A DNA stretch of 64,000 nucleotides from Enterococcus sp. 4G2_DIV0659. Its GTDB lineage: Bacteria > Bacillota > Bacilli > Lactobacillales > Enterococcaceae. The notes under the pieces are model-generated. The model was not told the DNA's origin and did not search any database. It was given only the letters and a program-made list of their open reading frames with translations. A program made the translations under genes and the position numbers. Of the stretch, positions 9,207 through 17,703 are shown in pieces. The stretch is from the NCBI RefSeq assembly GCF_002140715.2, contig NZ_NGLE02000001.1, positions 1,297,001-1,361,000 of the forward strand. Direction: 5' to 3'. The first letter of the stretch is position 1, and the number at the start of each line of letters is the position of its first letter.

Positions 9207-9227
9207 TCCCTACTTATGATACGGTTC
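9207..9227 (-). repeat. Left copy of the rlmH 3'-end repeat (candidate att site)
   Basis: Identical over 21 bp to 35332-35352. On the - strand it reads GAACCGTATCATAAGTAG plus GGA, encoding E-P-Y-H-K-stop. The flanks beyond the 21 bp differ from rlmH. No other rlmH-like sequence is seen nearby, so this is a short duplicated target rather than a decayed second gene. Confidence 0.75.
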
Positions 9228-9689
9228 TGCGTGAGTGATGGTTATATGATTTTATAAATTTATATTTTTTGAAGAACAGCAAAAAGTTCTTTTAGTAGCA
9301 TCTATGAAACAATTTCAGGTTGAGAATAGAACTCAGAAATACTGAACAAAAGAAAGGAGCAGATTTCAAAAAAGGATTTGATTTATGAAGTTCTAGAATA
9401 TACTGCTTAAATACCTATTGCATTATAGAATAGCTTACCACTCGGACTCACGCTATCAGACAATTTGCCTTTATATTTAAAAAACAGCACACTGGATGTA
9501 CTGGTTTTAATCGTTAAATCTATTGATTTTTTCTATTCTTGCCTCAGATTTCTAAAAAGATACACTCTAAAAATATTCTATCGATTCTACAAAGATACGT
9601 GTAGCTAATACTTAAGCTGAGAAAATAATACCTACCACTAATTCTAAAGTTGAATATACAGATTGCTCTTAACCATAGCCATCATCGAA
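9228..9689. other. Non-coding left end of the island
   Basis: About 460 nt between the left repeat and the response-regulator gene. Frames on both strands are short and broken, and I see no recognisable gene, RNA or strong hairpin. Confidence 0.4.
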
Positions 9690-10424
9690 CTATTTTTGAT
9701 CAATCAAACCCAACAACTTTTTCAAATACCGAGTCGACACAAAGCAAGTTTCGCCATTCTTCATAATAACTACCCGCTCAGCTTTTTTCACTTCTGCGAT
9801 ATTATTCAAATTAATGACAAATGATTGATGGCATCGATAAAAGCTACGATCTCTTTCCGCCAGCTCTTTAATTGTTCCATAAAATTCAATTTGACGGTTC
9901 TCTAAATGAACAACAACCTTATGAGGTGTTGAAGAAGACTCAAAAAATAGAATTTCATCTTTATTCAACTTGATAACTTTTTCACCAGATTTAATTTGAA
10001 AAAATGATTTATTGGGGTTAAGATCGTTCAAATAACGTTCGTGACCTACATCGATACAATCCTCTATTTTTCTGATTGCATTTGGATCATCCTTAGCAAT
10101 ATAATCCATCGCCTCAACTTTATAAGAAAATGTCAAATAGGATAATTCTGCATGCGTAGTAAAGAAAACAATTTTCCCAGCTGTATCAAGTTTTCTCAAT
10201 TCAACTGCTAAACCAATCCCCGTCATTTCATTACATAAATCCACATCTAAAAAATATAGTCCTATCGTTTGGCGTTCCTTTACCTGAGTCAATATTTCTT
10301 GAGGATCAGCCGTTGCCAGAGCAAATTCTAAATCATAATCTTTCATCAATATGTAATTTTTAATTGCCGTCGTTAAATTCTCTAACTGCTTTGGGTTATC
10401 TTCACACACATATATACTTAACAT
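9690..10424 (-). CDS. AgrA/FsrA-type LytTR response regulator
   Basis: A 244-residue response regulator. A receiver domain (residues 1-125) has Asp60 as the expected phosphorylation site in YFLDVDL, and a LytTR DNA-binding domain follows (about 140-240; FFQIKSGEKVIKLNKDEILF start, FYRCHQSFVINLNNI core). It is the last gene of the B-D-C-A locus, 9 nt after the sensor-kinase gene. In the family it binds direct repeats upstream of agr promoters once phosphorylated by AgrC. A GAGGTG site precedes the ATG. Confidence 0.92.
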   Translation of the reverse strand: MLSIYVCEDNPKQLENLTTAIKNYILMKDYDLEFALATADPQEILTQVKERQTIGLYFLDVDLCNEMTGIGLAVELRKLDTAGKIVFFTTHAELSYLTFSYKVEAMDYIAKDDPNAIRKIEDCIDVGHERYLNDLNPNKSFFQIKSGEKVIKLNKDEILFFESSSTPHKVVVHLENRQIEFYGTIKELAERDRSFYRCHQSFVINLNNIAEVKKAERVVIMKNGETCFVSTRYLKKLLGLIDQK

Positions 10425-10433
10425 AGTTCACCT

Positions 10434-11750
10434 CTATTTAGTAATTTCAATTTTTTGAACAAAACATCTATCGTCAATGCTAGTTTCCAATGTCACGTTG
10501 GCTTGTTTGTCAATCATTTCTTTCAAATTACTTAATCCTAAACCACGATTTTCTCCCTTTGTAGAAAAACCACTGCGGTTCATTTCAAAAAGCTTTGGAT
10601 GATCTGCTTTGATAGTATTCTGTACAATAAAGCTGAGGCTGTGTATCTCTTTGATGATCGCCATTCGGATAAATCCTTCTGCGTTTCCTTTGGTCTCCTC
10701 GATCGCATTGTCTAAAATAATACCTAAACAACGAATCAACGTCACCGGATCCATATTAATATCATCAATTACTTCCTTCATCTCTAGCTCCGTATCAATT
10801 CCTGCCCATTGGGACTGCAACAATTTTGAAACCACGATACTTTTGATTTCCGTGACTTCCAAGTGGCTGATCTCTGACAATTTAAAATCATTTTTCTGCA
10901 TCAAACGTTGCGTTTTTTGGATAGACTGATAATAGTAGTCTTTTAACCGCTCAAAGTCATCCTCTTCAATGAAGCTCTCTAACGACGTTAAAATATTCTG
11001 ATAATCATGACGAAATTTTCTCAATTCATTGTAATTACTCTCAAGATATGTTGTATATTCTTTCAGGTTCTGCTTCTCTTTCTCTTTGTATTGATCTTCA
11101 CTACGTTTTTTCATGTAGAAGTAGGTGATAGCAATAAGAAGAAATGTAAAAAGAACGTACAAAGAAAAAAAAATATTATTTAAACGGATTGTATTCAATT
11201 GATTGCCTTCAATAACAGTGAATATTATCGAAATATACAAAATAAGGTATAAAACAAAAGATAGTATGGCGATTACTTTCAAAATATTATCATCAAATCT
11301 CACTTTTTTACCCAAAAATTGTTGCCCCACCTTAAAACAGATAGCTGTAAATACCATAAATGCTACATACAAACCTACTCTTAATAGAATTCGTAACTGT
11401 GAGTCACCTTCTAAACCAATTTTTTCGATTATCTCTAGCTCATTAGAGAAGAGAAAAAAAGAAATCAGATGATCTAACAAAATCATTATTCCAGCGCTAA
11501 AAGATGCAAAAAAAAGTACTTCACTCCATTTTTTTTTCAACGACATATTCAAAATGACACACGACAAAAAGACAATAATTTGAGCGTATACCCCCATATA
11601 TAAATACATTGTACAAATTATTAAGCTAGAAAAAAAAGCTATTACATGTTGCTTGAAACTCAATAATTTATTATTAACACAGTAAGAGTCAAATAACCAA
11701 ACGAGTATGCATTGAATATACCCAAAAACATAGATATTATCTAAACCCAA
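10434..11750 (-). CDS. AgrC/FsrC-type sensor histidine kinase (HPK10 class)
   Basis: A 438-residue membrane sensor for the cyclic peptide signal. Residues 1-212 form six or so membrane segments. The phosphoacceptor His248 lies in FRHDYQN, typical of peptide-pheromone kinases, and a GHKL ATPase domain follows (CLGIILDNAIEE, then GLGLSNLKEMID). The start appears to be TTG at 11750, with AAGGTG upstream. A 178-nt gap separates it from agrD and contains a fair promoter (11796-11825), so agrCA may also be transcribed separately. Confidence 0.9.
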   Translation of the reverse strand: MGLDNIYVFGYIQCILVWLFDSYCVNNKLLSFKQHVIAFFSSLIICTMYLYMGVYAQIIVFLSCVILNMSLKKKWSEVLFFASFSAGIMILLDHLISFFLFSNELEIIEKIGLEGDSQLRILLRVGLYVAFMVFTAICFKVGQQFLGKKVRFDDNILKVIAILSFVLYLILYISIIFTVIEGNQLNTIRLNNIFFSLYVLFTFLLIAITYFYMKKRSEDQYKEKEKQNLKEYTTYLESNYNELRKFRHDYQNILTSLESFIEEDDFERLKDYYYQSIQKTQRLMQKNDFKLSEISHLEVTEIKSIVVSKLLQSQWAGIDTELEMKEVIDDINMDPVTLIRCLGIILDNAIEETKGNAEGFIRMAIIKEIHSLSFIVQNTIKADHPKLFEMNRSGFSTKGENRGLGLSNLKEMIDKQANVTLETSIDDRCFVQKIEITK

Positions 11751-11795
11751 AATAACACACCTTCCCCCAAAAAAACAATATCAGACAATAAAAAT

Positions 11796-11825
11796 ATTTT
11801 AGCATACATTTAATAACTAAATCAA
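11796..11825 (-). promoter_or_regulatory. Candidate agrCA promoter
   Basis: On the - strand TTGATT (11820-11825) and TAAAAT (11796-11801) are spaced 18 nt and lie about 45 nt upstream of the agrC start. Confidence 0.45.
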
Positions 11826-11861
11826 TATTCATAATAGATGAATTTCTTTGCTTAGTTATAT

Positions 11862-11872
11862 AAACTGTTTCT
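11862..11872 (-). promoter_or_regulatory. AGAAACAGTTT motif upstream of agrC (possible AgrA-type box)
   Basis: This 11-mer (AAACTGTTTCT on the + strand) is repeated exactly at 12708-12718 upstream of agrB. It contains ACAGTT, the core of the S. aureus AgrA binding repeat. A single copy is present at each place, whereas known sites are paired, so the assignment is tentative. Confidence 0.35.
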
Positions 11873-11928
11873 AAAAATCTACCCATCATAGTTGTTGTAA
11901 TTGAGGGAAAACTTATTATAAGTTAGGA

Positions 11929-12063
11929 CTATTTAATCAACTCTTCTGGTATCTCAATTTCATAATTCAAAAAATAACAACACTGATTAATCGATAATTC
12001 TCCACCTGATACTAATAAAAACGCCAACCAATCCATCATTTTTCCCTTTAATTTTTCCATCAT
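11929..12063 (-). CDS. AgrD-like precursor of a cyclic peptide autoinducer
   Basis: A 44-residue peptide gene (43 if the second ATG is used). It overlaps the agrB stop by the ATGA motif and has GGGAG upstream. It has the AgrD layout: a charged, amphipathic N-terminus (MMEKLKGKMMDWLAFLLVSG), a cysteine segment QCCYFLN, and an acidic C-terminal recognition tail YEIEIPEELIK. The tail matches the family pattern (S. aureus DEVEVPKEL; L. plantarum LamD FETKIPDEL). By that alignment AgrB would cut between Asn and Tyr, and the product would be a five-membered thiolactone, Cys-Tyr-Phe-Leu-Asn, with an N-terminal tail. The adjacent second Cys leaves a six-membered alternative. Confidence 0.88.
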   Translation of the reverse strand: MMEKLKGKMMDWLAFLLVSGGELSINQCCYFLNYEIEIPEELIK

Positions 12064-12662
12064 ATTTTTTCATCTCCCAATAATTTATATAGTACAGGCA
12101 TGGTCAGCACGGCTGCCACAAAAGCACCTGTCATTAACAAGTTTGCAATATACGTTTGATTAAAACCTAAAGAAATAAGGAAAACTATCATGTTAGAACA
12201 CAACGCCTTTTGTCTCAACAGTTTTTTCTTTTCTTCATAGCGGATCTTATTCTTTTTTGTTACTCCTGGTGCATAGATCCATAAAATTGAACTGGTTCCT
12301 GCAAACAAGATCATGAGAACATAGAGTGAAAAAGGAACCATCATACAAAATTTAGCACAACCTAAAAATAAAATGGCACTGAATATCGTACAAAACTGAC
12401 TAGATTTAGCATGTGAACCGTAAGAAAATGTTCGAACCATCATAAAACCAACATGGAAAATAATGACAGCTGTTAATAATTGAAACAAGTATGCCAAAAA
12501 ATAAATAATAACTAATTTTGTGACATTGATTACAAATACATTTAACCCCAGTTTCAGTTTCAACTGTTCAATCCTATCCAGATTGCATTTTTGACAAATT
12601 GCTTCTGCGCTCTGATCGACAAGTCGATCTGTAAATGACAGCTTTTGACTAATTTTTTCCAT
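12060..12662 (-). CDS. AgrB/FsrB-type signal-peptide processing protease
   Basis: A 200-residue membrane cysteine endopeptidase that trims and cyclises the AgrD peptide. The catalytic pair is visible as His84 and Cys91 in RTFSYGSHAKSSQFC, followed by several hydrophobic segments. Its stop overlaps the agrD start, so the two are translationally coupled. AGAGGTG lies upstream of the ATG. It is the first gene of the B-D-C-A locus, the order of staphylococcal agr, not that of E. faecalis fsr (A-B-D-C). Confidence 0.93.
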   Translation of the reverse strand: MEKISQKLSFTDRLVDQSAEAICQKCNLDRIEQLKLKLGLNVFVINVTKLVIIYFLAYLFQLLTAVIIFHVGFMMVRTFSYGSHAKSSQFCTIFSAILFLGCAKFCMMVPFSLYVLMILFAGTSSILWIYAPGVTKKNKIRYEEKKKLLRQKALCSNMIVFLISLGFNQTYIANLLMTGAFVAAVLTMPVLYKLLGDEKI

Positions 12663-12707
12663 CTTACTTGCTCACCTCTTGAATTTATAATAACAACTAA
12701 TTTGAAC

Positions 12708-12718
12708 AAACTGTTTCT
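12708..12718 (-). promoter_or_regulatory. AGAAACAGTTT motif upstream of agrB (possible AgrA-type box)
   Basis: An exact copy of the 11-mer at 11862-11872, 46-56 nt upstream of the agrB start. A TATAAA-like -10 follows it at about 12685-12690. The position suits an activator site. Confidence 0.4.
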
Positions 12719-12753
12719 TTTTTCATATGCATACAAAAAATGAGCAGAACTGC

Positions 12754-12814
12754 AAAAAAACATACTAGAAATAAGCACTTTTGCAAGCAAAAGTGCTTAT
12801 TTCTAGTATGTTTT
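12754..12814 (-). terminator. 28-bp perfect-stem terminator between the PKS-like locus and agr
   Basis: The arms 12757-12784 and 12787-12814 are perfectly complementary with a 2-nt loop, and on the - strand seven T follow (12754-12760). The stop codon of the decayed gene at 12803 lies inside the stem. It should end transcripts from the acc/PKS direction before the agrB promoter. Confidence 0.85.
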
Positions 12815-13270
12815 GATTCTCTGAATCGTTTCTGTCTCAATTTTAGTAACTAGCATATATTTATTTTTAAACGTAATTTCCTGAATTTCATAGTATATGG
12901 CATTGTCTTTTAAATATTGCTTAACAAATTTCTGTATGACTTTGTTGTCAAATCATCCTTGGTAGAGACATAAGTAAATAACTACCTGCAACGAATTCTG
13001 GAAAATCTACATTTTCTAGTATTTCAATCATCTCTTCTTCTCTTATGTAAAAACATTCTCATTGATAACTATCAGTGCGCAATCACTGGATAAATCAAAT
13101 AAAGAGTCCATTTTGAAAAAAATGTCAAAAAGGAACGGACGAAAGTCACCGGTTTGAACTAACTCGCTTAAGAACTTTCTATCATTACTTTGAAGCTTAT
13201 CAGATTTTAGCAATTCTCTTATTGATTTTACTCTTTCTTTCAGTAATATTCACATTCTTACTATATCCAT
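12803..13270 (-). pseudogene. Decayed gene of unknown function at the end of the biosynthetic locus
   Basis: Three consecutive frames join to a protein of about 140 residues: an N-terminal part (LLKERVKSIRELLKSDKL; later DCALIVINENVFT), a middle part (MIEILENVDFPEFVAGSYLL) and a C-terminal part (FDNKVIQKFVKQYLKDNAIY to IQRIKTY). At least two frameshifts or stops separate them, and no good start codon is left. I do not recognise the family. It follows accC on the same strand and ends in a strong terminator, so it was probably the last gene of the operon. Confidence 0.55.
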
Positions 13271-13275
13271 TCTTC

Positions 13276-14658
13276 TCATGCTCTTTTTAAAATCTTCGGA
13301 TTAAAATACTCATTCTGAATGTTTTCTTCTATAAAGTGATTGTCATAGTGACCACTAATAAAGTCATGGTCAGATAAAACGGCCAAAAGAAAGGATACAT
13401 TCGTTTTAATTCCGCTGATAATTGTTGTTTCTAATGCTACTTTTAGCTTTTTAATAGCTCCTGCTCTTGTTTTATCATGAACAATAATTTTCCCTAGCAT
13501 TGAATCATAAAATAGAGGGACTTGATACCCTGAATAAATGAATGTATCGACTCGAACACCTGGAGAACCTGTGGGCAATACTAAAAAATCAATTTTTCCT
13601 GCCGATGGAAAAAAATTATTTTCCGGATCTTCTGCATTAATTCGACATTCTAAGGAATATCCCGCTAATTGAATATTTTCTTGCGTACAGCTAAGTGGAA
13701 GTCCAGCAGCAATAGTTATCTGTTCTTTTATAATATCTACCCCGCTGATCATTTCTGTAATAGGATGCTCAACTTGAACACGTGTGTTCATCTCCATAAA
13801 ATAGAAGCATTTCTTTTTATAATCGTATAAAAACTCTACCGTACCAGCACCAAGATAATTTAGACGTTCACTAAAACGGCAGGCTGCTTCACACAATTCC
13901 GTCCGAATTTCTTCATCCAATAGCGGAGACGGTGTTTCTTCTATAATTTTTTGCATCTTTCTTTGAATCGAACAGTTTCGTTCACCTAGGTGGATGATAT
14001 TTCCCTGCGAATCCCCTAGTATTTGAACCTCTACATGTAAAAACTGTTGAATGCATTCTTCAATATAACAGCCTTGGTTATTAAAGGCTTTTTCTGCTTC
14101 TTTTTTGATGATCTCATAATAATGAAGTAACTCTTCTAGGTTTTCACAACGTTTGATTCCTTTCCCACCTCCGCCATGTGTAGCCTTAAGGAGAATCGGA
14201 AAATTTAATTTCCCAGCTTCTTTTTGCAGTTGTTCAGTTGTTTCAATCACCTCATGATTTCCTGGAATTACTGTTATACCTGCAGTTTTAGCAAGTCTTT
14301 TAGCTTCAAACTTATCTGCCAGCTGTGACAGATTATCTAAGGATGGACCAATAAATGTAATTCCTTCCTCTTCACACATGCGGCATAACTCCATATTTTC
14401 AGATAGAAAACCATATCCTGGATGTACAGCTTGACAACCAGTAATTTTTGCAACATTAACAATAGCTTCTACTTTTAAATAGCTATCAATAGATGAAGCC
14501 GGCCCAATTTGATAAGCCTCATCAGCAAACGCCACATGAAGCGCTTCTTTGTCAGCTTCTGAATACACAGCAACCGTAGTGATTCCTAGCTCCTTACAAG
14601 CTTTGATGATTCGGATAGCTATCTCACCACGATTGGCAATCAACACTTTTTGAATCAT
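13276..14658 (-). CDS. accC: Acetyl-CoA carboxylase, biotin carboxylase subunit
   Basis: A 460-residue biotin carboxylase, which makes carboxybiotin from bicarbonate with ATP. The N-terminal domain (IANRGEIAIRIIKA), the glycine-rich ATP-grasp loop (KATHGGGGKGIKR), the EECIQQFLHVEVQILGD stretch and FMEMNTRVQVEHPITE are all present, and the length is normal. Its start overlaps the accB stop by 4 nt. It is the end of a dedicated acc set (accDA-accB-accC) inside the island, so it likely supplies malonyl-CoA for the pathway rather than for general lipid synthesis. Confidence 0.93.
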   Translation of the reverse strand: MIQKVLIANRGEIAIRIIKACKELGITTVAVYSEADKEALHVAFADEAYQIGPASSIDSYLKVEAIVNVAKITGCQAVHPGYGFLSENMELCRMCEEEGITFIGPSLDNLSQLADKFEAKRLAKTAGITVIPGNHEVIETTEQLQKEAGKLNFPILLKATHGGGGKGIKRCENLEELLHYYEIIKKEAEKAFNNQGCYIEECIQQFLHVEVQILGDSQGNIIHLGERNCSIQRKMQKIIEETPSPLLDEEIRTELCEAACRFSERLNYLGAGTVEFLYDYKKKCFYFMEMNTRVQVEHPITEMISGVDIIKEQITIAAGLPLSCTQENIQLAGYSLECRINAEDPENNFFPSAGKIDFLVLPTGSPGVRVDTFIYSGYQVPLFYDSMLGKIIVHDKTRAGAIKKLKVALETTIISGIKTNVSFLLAVLSDHDFISGHYDNHFIEENIQNEYFNPKILKRA

Positions 14659-15125
14659 GTTGACGCCTCCTCAATCACTGCTAGAGGCTGTCCATACTCA
14701 ATCATCATTCCGTTAGATATCAAAATTTCTTGAACAGTACCTGAAGCTGCAGCTTTAATTTCCATAAAGCACTTCATCACTTCTACTAGACCAATAACAT
14801 CACCCACATTGATTTTTTTGCCGATTTTTAAATACGGTTCTTGATCAGGTGCTGAACGATCATAGAAAATACCCGTCATTTCTGATATCAGTTCTTTACT
14901 ATTCATCGGGGCCATATTCTGATAACGTTTTTCCTCTGCCTCAAAAACAGTTGCTTCTGATACGCTTTTTTTCGGTGACTCTTTGTCATTCGTTTGAATT
15001 AGCATCTCTTGCGGTTCCTTTTTGATAATGATGCGCAAGCCTTCAGCTTCATATTCAAAACTTTTGATTTTTGTCTGCTCGCAATACCTCATCGCTTCAA
15101 ATAGTAATTTTGTGCTATTGGACAT
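14655..15125 (-). CDS. accB: Biotin carboxyl carrier protein of the island acetyl-CoA carboxylase
   Basis: A 156-residue BCCP. The C-terminal biotinyl domain holds EVMKCFMEIKA, with Lys118 as the biotin site; the usual flanking residues are AMKM, so VMKC is a variant. A hydrophilic linker (about 40-75) separates it from the N-terminal region. It overlaps accDA by 11 nt and accC by 4 nt. Confidence 0.9.
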   Translation of the reverse strand: MSNSTKLLFEAMRYCEQTKIKSFEYEAEGLRIIIKKEPQEMLIQTNDKESPKKSVSEATVFEAEEKRYQNMAPMNSKELISEMTGIFYDRSAPDQEPYLKIGKKINVGDVIGLVEVMKCFMEIKAAASGTVQEILISNGMMIEYGQPLAVIEEAST

Positions 15126-16863
15126 CTTTTATCAGCTCCTCTTCACTTTTGTCACCCACGATTTGATCCGTTCCCATAGATAAATATTTTTCAATTCTAC
15201 GCTGCATCCTTTCAGAAGCATCAAGCAACAATAATTTTGATAACTCATGAAACAAAAATGCATCAATCACTCCTGCTTGTTTATCAATATCCTGACTAGC
15301 ATCTGGAGTAATCTCAGGTATGATTCCATCAATAATCTTTCGTTCCGCCAAATCCGCCGCTGTTATCTTTAAACTTTCAGCTGCTTTAGCAACTAAATTA
15401 CTATCTTTCCATAATATAGAAGCTGCTCCTTCAGCAGAAATAACCGAATAAACGGATTTTTCTAGCATGAATAGCTTGTCTGTTGCACTCACTGCTAGTG
15501 CACCTCCACTGCCGCCTTCTCCAATCACTAAAGAAAATGTTGGAATATCTGCTCTTAACATCGTTTGAATGCATTGCGCGATTGCCCAACTTTGGTTAGA
15601 CTTTTCAGACTTTGCAGTAGGATCTGCCCCTTTGGTATCTACAAAAGAGAGAACAGGGCAATTAAATTTTTCTGCTAATTCGATTACTCGTTGAACTTTT
15701 CGAAATCCCGCTGGTGAAACCATTCCAAAATTTCGCTCACTATTTTCTTTGTAGTTTTTTCCTCTGTTTTGCCCAATGACCGCTACTGGAATATTATGAA
15801 ATACAGATAGCCCTGTAAGAACAGCTTGATCATCAGCAGATGTTCGATCACCATGCAATTCGATAAAATCCGGAAACAGCCGTTGAATGTAATCTTCAGC
15901 ATTCGGACGCTCCATTTTTCTAACCAAATCCAAATGATCCTTTGCATTACTACCACTCTTATCTAAGGGCATTTCTGCCCTTGCTCGAAATGTTTTTCCT
16001 TTTCGAGATGGCTTCCCTTTTTTACCAAACACTTGAAAGAGTTTTATTAAATAGTCACGCTGTTCTTTCCTTGAGACAATATCGTCAATATGCCCATGTT
16101 TGAAAAGAAATTCGGCAGTTTGAAAATCTTCTGGTAGCTTCTCCTTCAGTGTTTTCTCAATCACTTTTCGCCCCGCAAAACCGATCGTCGCCTGAGGCTC
16201 CGCGATAATAATATCTGCAACATTGGCAAAGCTAGCAGAAACACCACCTGTTGTTGGATGAGTCATTACAACAATACTCAATAATTTTTTCGCTCTTAAT
16301 AGCTCAAAAGCTTGAATTGTTTTGGCCATTTGCATTAAACTGTACATACCTTCTTGCATACGTGCCCCGCCAGAAGCTGTGAAAATTACAAATGGCAGCT
16401 CAAGCTCACAGGCACTTTGTATTGCTCTATATATTTTTTCTCCAACAACAACACCCATACTCCCCATGCGAAATGAGCTTTCCATAACAGCAATCACACA
16501 GTCTTGCCCCTGAAGCTTTCCTTTACCTGTAATGATAGCATCTTGTAACCCACTCTTTTTTTTATCAAAAATCAATTTGTCATTATATCCATCAAAATTT
16601 AGAGGATCTTTGGTTTTAAACGCCTGATTAAATTCCAAAAATGACCCTTTATCACACAATAATGTTATTCGATCTCTCCCATGTATATTCTGGTGACATC
16701 CGCACTTATAACAGACATAGTGGTTTTCTTGATACACGCTTTGCAGTAAGCGACTACTACAACTTTTACAAGATATATAACAATCTTCAATAATTGTTGT
16801 CTGATCTCCTTGTTTTAATTGTCTGTATATTTTTTTCTTTGGCTTGACTTTATACGTCGTCAT
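15115..16863 (-). CDS. Fused acetyl-CoA carboxylase carboxyltransferase (AccD-AccA)
   Basis: A 582-residue fusion of the beta and alpha carboxyltransferase subunits, which are separate proteins in most bacteria. The N-terminal half (1-275) is AccD-like, with a zinc-ribbon (CKSCSSR and CYKCGCHQ) and FTASGGARMQEG. The C-terminal half (about 300-560) is AccA-like (RPNAEDYIQRLFPDFIELHGD, IGQNRGKN, IGEGGSGGALA). It would transfer carboxyl from biotin to acetyl-CoA. The fusion and the tight coupling to accB and accC suggest a stand-alone enzyme set for this locus. Confidence 0.9.
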   Translation of the reverse strand: MTTYKVKPKKKIYRQLKQGDQTTIIEDCYISCKSCSSRLLQSVYQENHYVCYKCGCHQNIHGRDRITLLCDKGSFLEFNQAFKTKDPLNFDGYNDKLIFDKKKSGLQDAIITGKGKLQGQDCVIAVMESSFRMGSMGVVVGEKIYRAIQSACELELPFVIFTASGGARMQEGMYSLMQMAKTIQAFELLRAKKLLSIVVMTHPTTGGVSASFANVADIIIAEPQATIGFAGRKVIEKTLKEKLPEDFQTAEFLFKHGHIDDIVSRKEQRDYLIKLFQVFGKKGKPSRKGKTFRARAEMPLDKSGSNAKDHLDLVRKMERPNAEDYIQRLFPDFIELHGDRTSADDQAVLTGLSVFHNIPVAVIGQNRGKNYKENSERNFGMVSPAGFRKVQRVIELAEKFNCPVLSFVDTKGADPTAKSEKSNQSWAIAQCIQTMLRADIPTFSLVIGEGGSGGALAVSATDKLFMLEKSVYSVISAEGAASILWKDSNLVAKAAESLKITAADLAERKIIDGIIPEITPDASQDIDKQAGVIDAFLFHELSKLLLLDASERMQRRIEKYLSMGTDQIVGDKSEEELIKDVQ

Positions 16864-16878
16864 ATGACTCCCCTCCCT

Positions 16879-17661
16879 TTATGCTTCTAGCTTCGCTTTT
16901 TCAAACATGCAGCATATGACAAAAAATGTTTTCCCCTGTTGTTTGTAATAGATAATCAATCGATTATCTGGACTAAGCAATACATTCTCAACTTCTGGAA
17001 TTAGATTGATCCAGATCTGCCCGTTTCGAATCTCCATCACACTGATTGATTTCAAGCCTAAACTTAAGCCTACGCCAAGAGCTTTACCGACAGCCTCTTT
17101 GATACTCCATATTAACGTTGCTGTCAAGGTTTTATTTTTTGGAAAACACTCTCCAGAATCAATGATTCTGCGTTCCTCAAAAGAAAAGATACTTTCATTT
17201 TCTACTATCGCTTCACTGGTAATCACTTCCTGCACATCAACCCCCATCCAGCAATTCTTACCATGACTGATAAGAATGCTGGAATCACTATGAGAAAGTG
17301 AGGTTGATCCTTTGATACTGCGATTGTTGACATGTATTCTAGGTTTCCCCTTGGTTAAACCATTGACATCATTTCGAATCTCAACGTCCTTCATATCAAG
17401 AAATAAATGTTCACTGTCAATCATCTGACGGAAAAATTCTTTTGCAAACGCACGGCTATGAACATATTCTTTTCCTTTGTTACGACGTTCTTTCTTTTTT
17501 AGGATAGACAGTTCTTCTTCACTTAAAAACTCTTCGTAATTTCTGCTGTGTTCTTCCAAATCCTCTTTGAAAGTATATGCATACCTATGCCATACCCCTT
17601 CAACAATTTCAATTTTATCCTGCCTTTTCTCGAAGCATGTAATCTCTCCTTGTATAATCAT
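16879..17661 (-). CDS. Sfp-type 4'-phosphopantetheinyl transferase
   Basis: A 260-residue PPTase that would load the phosphopantetheine arm onto the island ACP. The core motifs are present: GVDVQEV (Mg-binding Asp) and, after FSFEERRI, the WSIKEAVGKALG motif with the catalytic Lys-Glu. The length fits Sfp-like enzymes, which serve secondary metabolism, rather than the shorter AcpS type. It sits between the ABC exporter and the acc genes. Confidence 0.92.
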   Translation of the reverse strand: MIIQGEITCFEKRQDKIEIVEGVWHRYAYTFKEDLEEHSRNYEEFLSEEELSILKKKERRNKGKEYVHSRAFAKEFFRQMIDSEHLFLDMKDVEIRNDVNGLTKGKPRIHVNNRSIKGSTSLSHSDSSILISHGKNCWMGVDVQEVITSEAIVENESIFSFEERRIIDSGECFPKNKTLTATLIWSIKEAVGKALGVGLSLGLKSISVMEIRNGQIWINLIPEVENVLLSPDNRLIIYYKQQGKTFFVICCMFEKAKLEA

Positions 17662-17703
17662 TTAATTTCACTTCTTCCTGATGAACAGTTTTTTCACGCC
17701 ATT

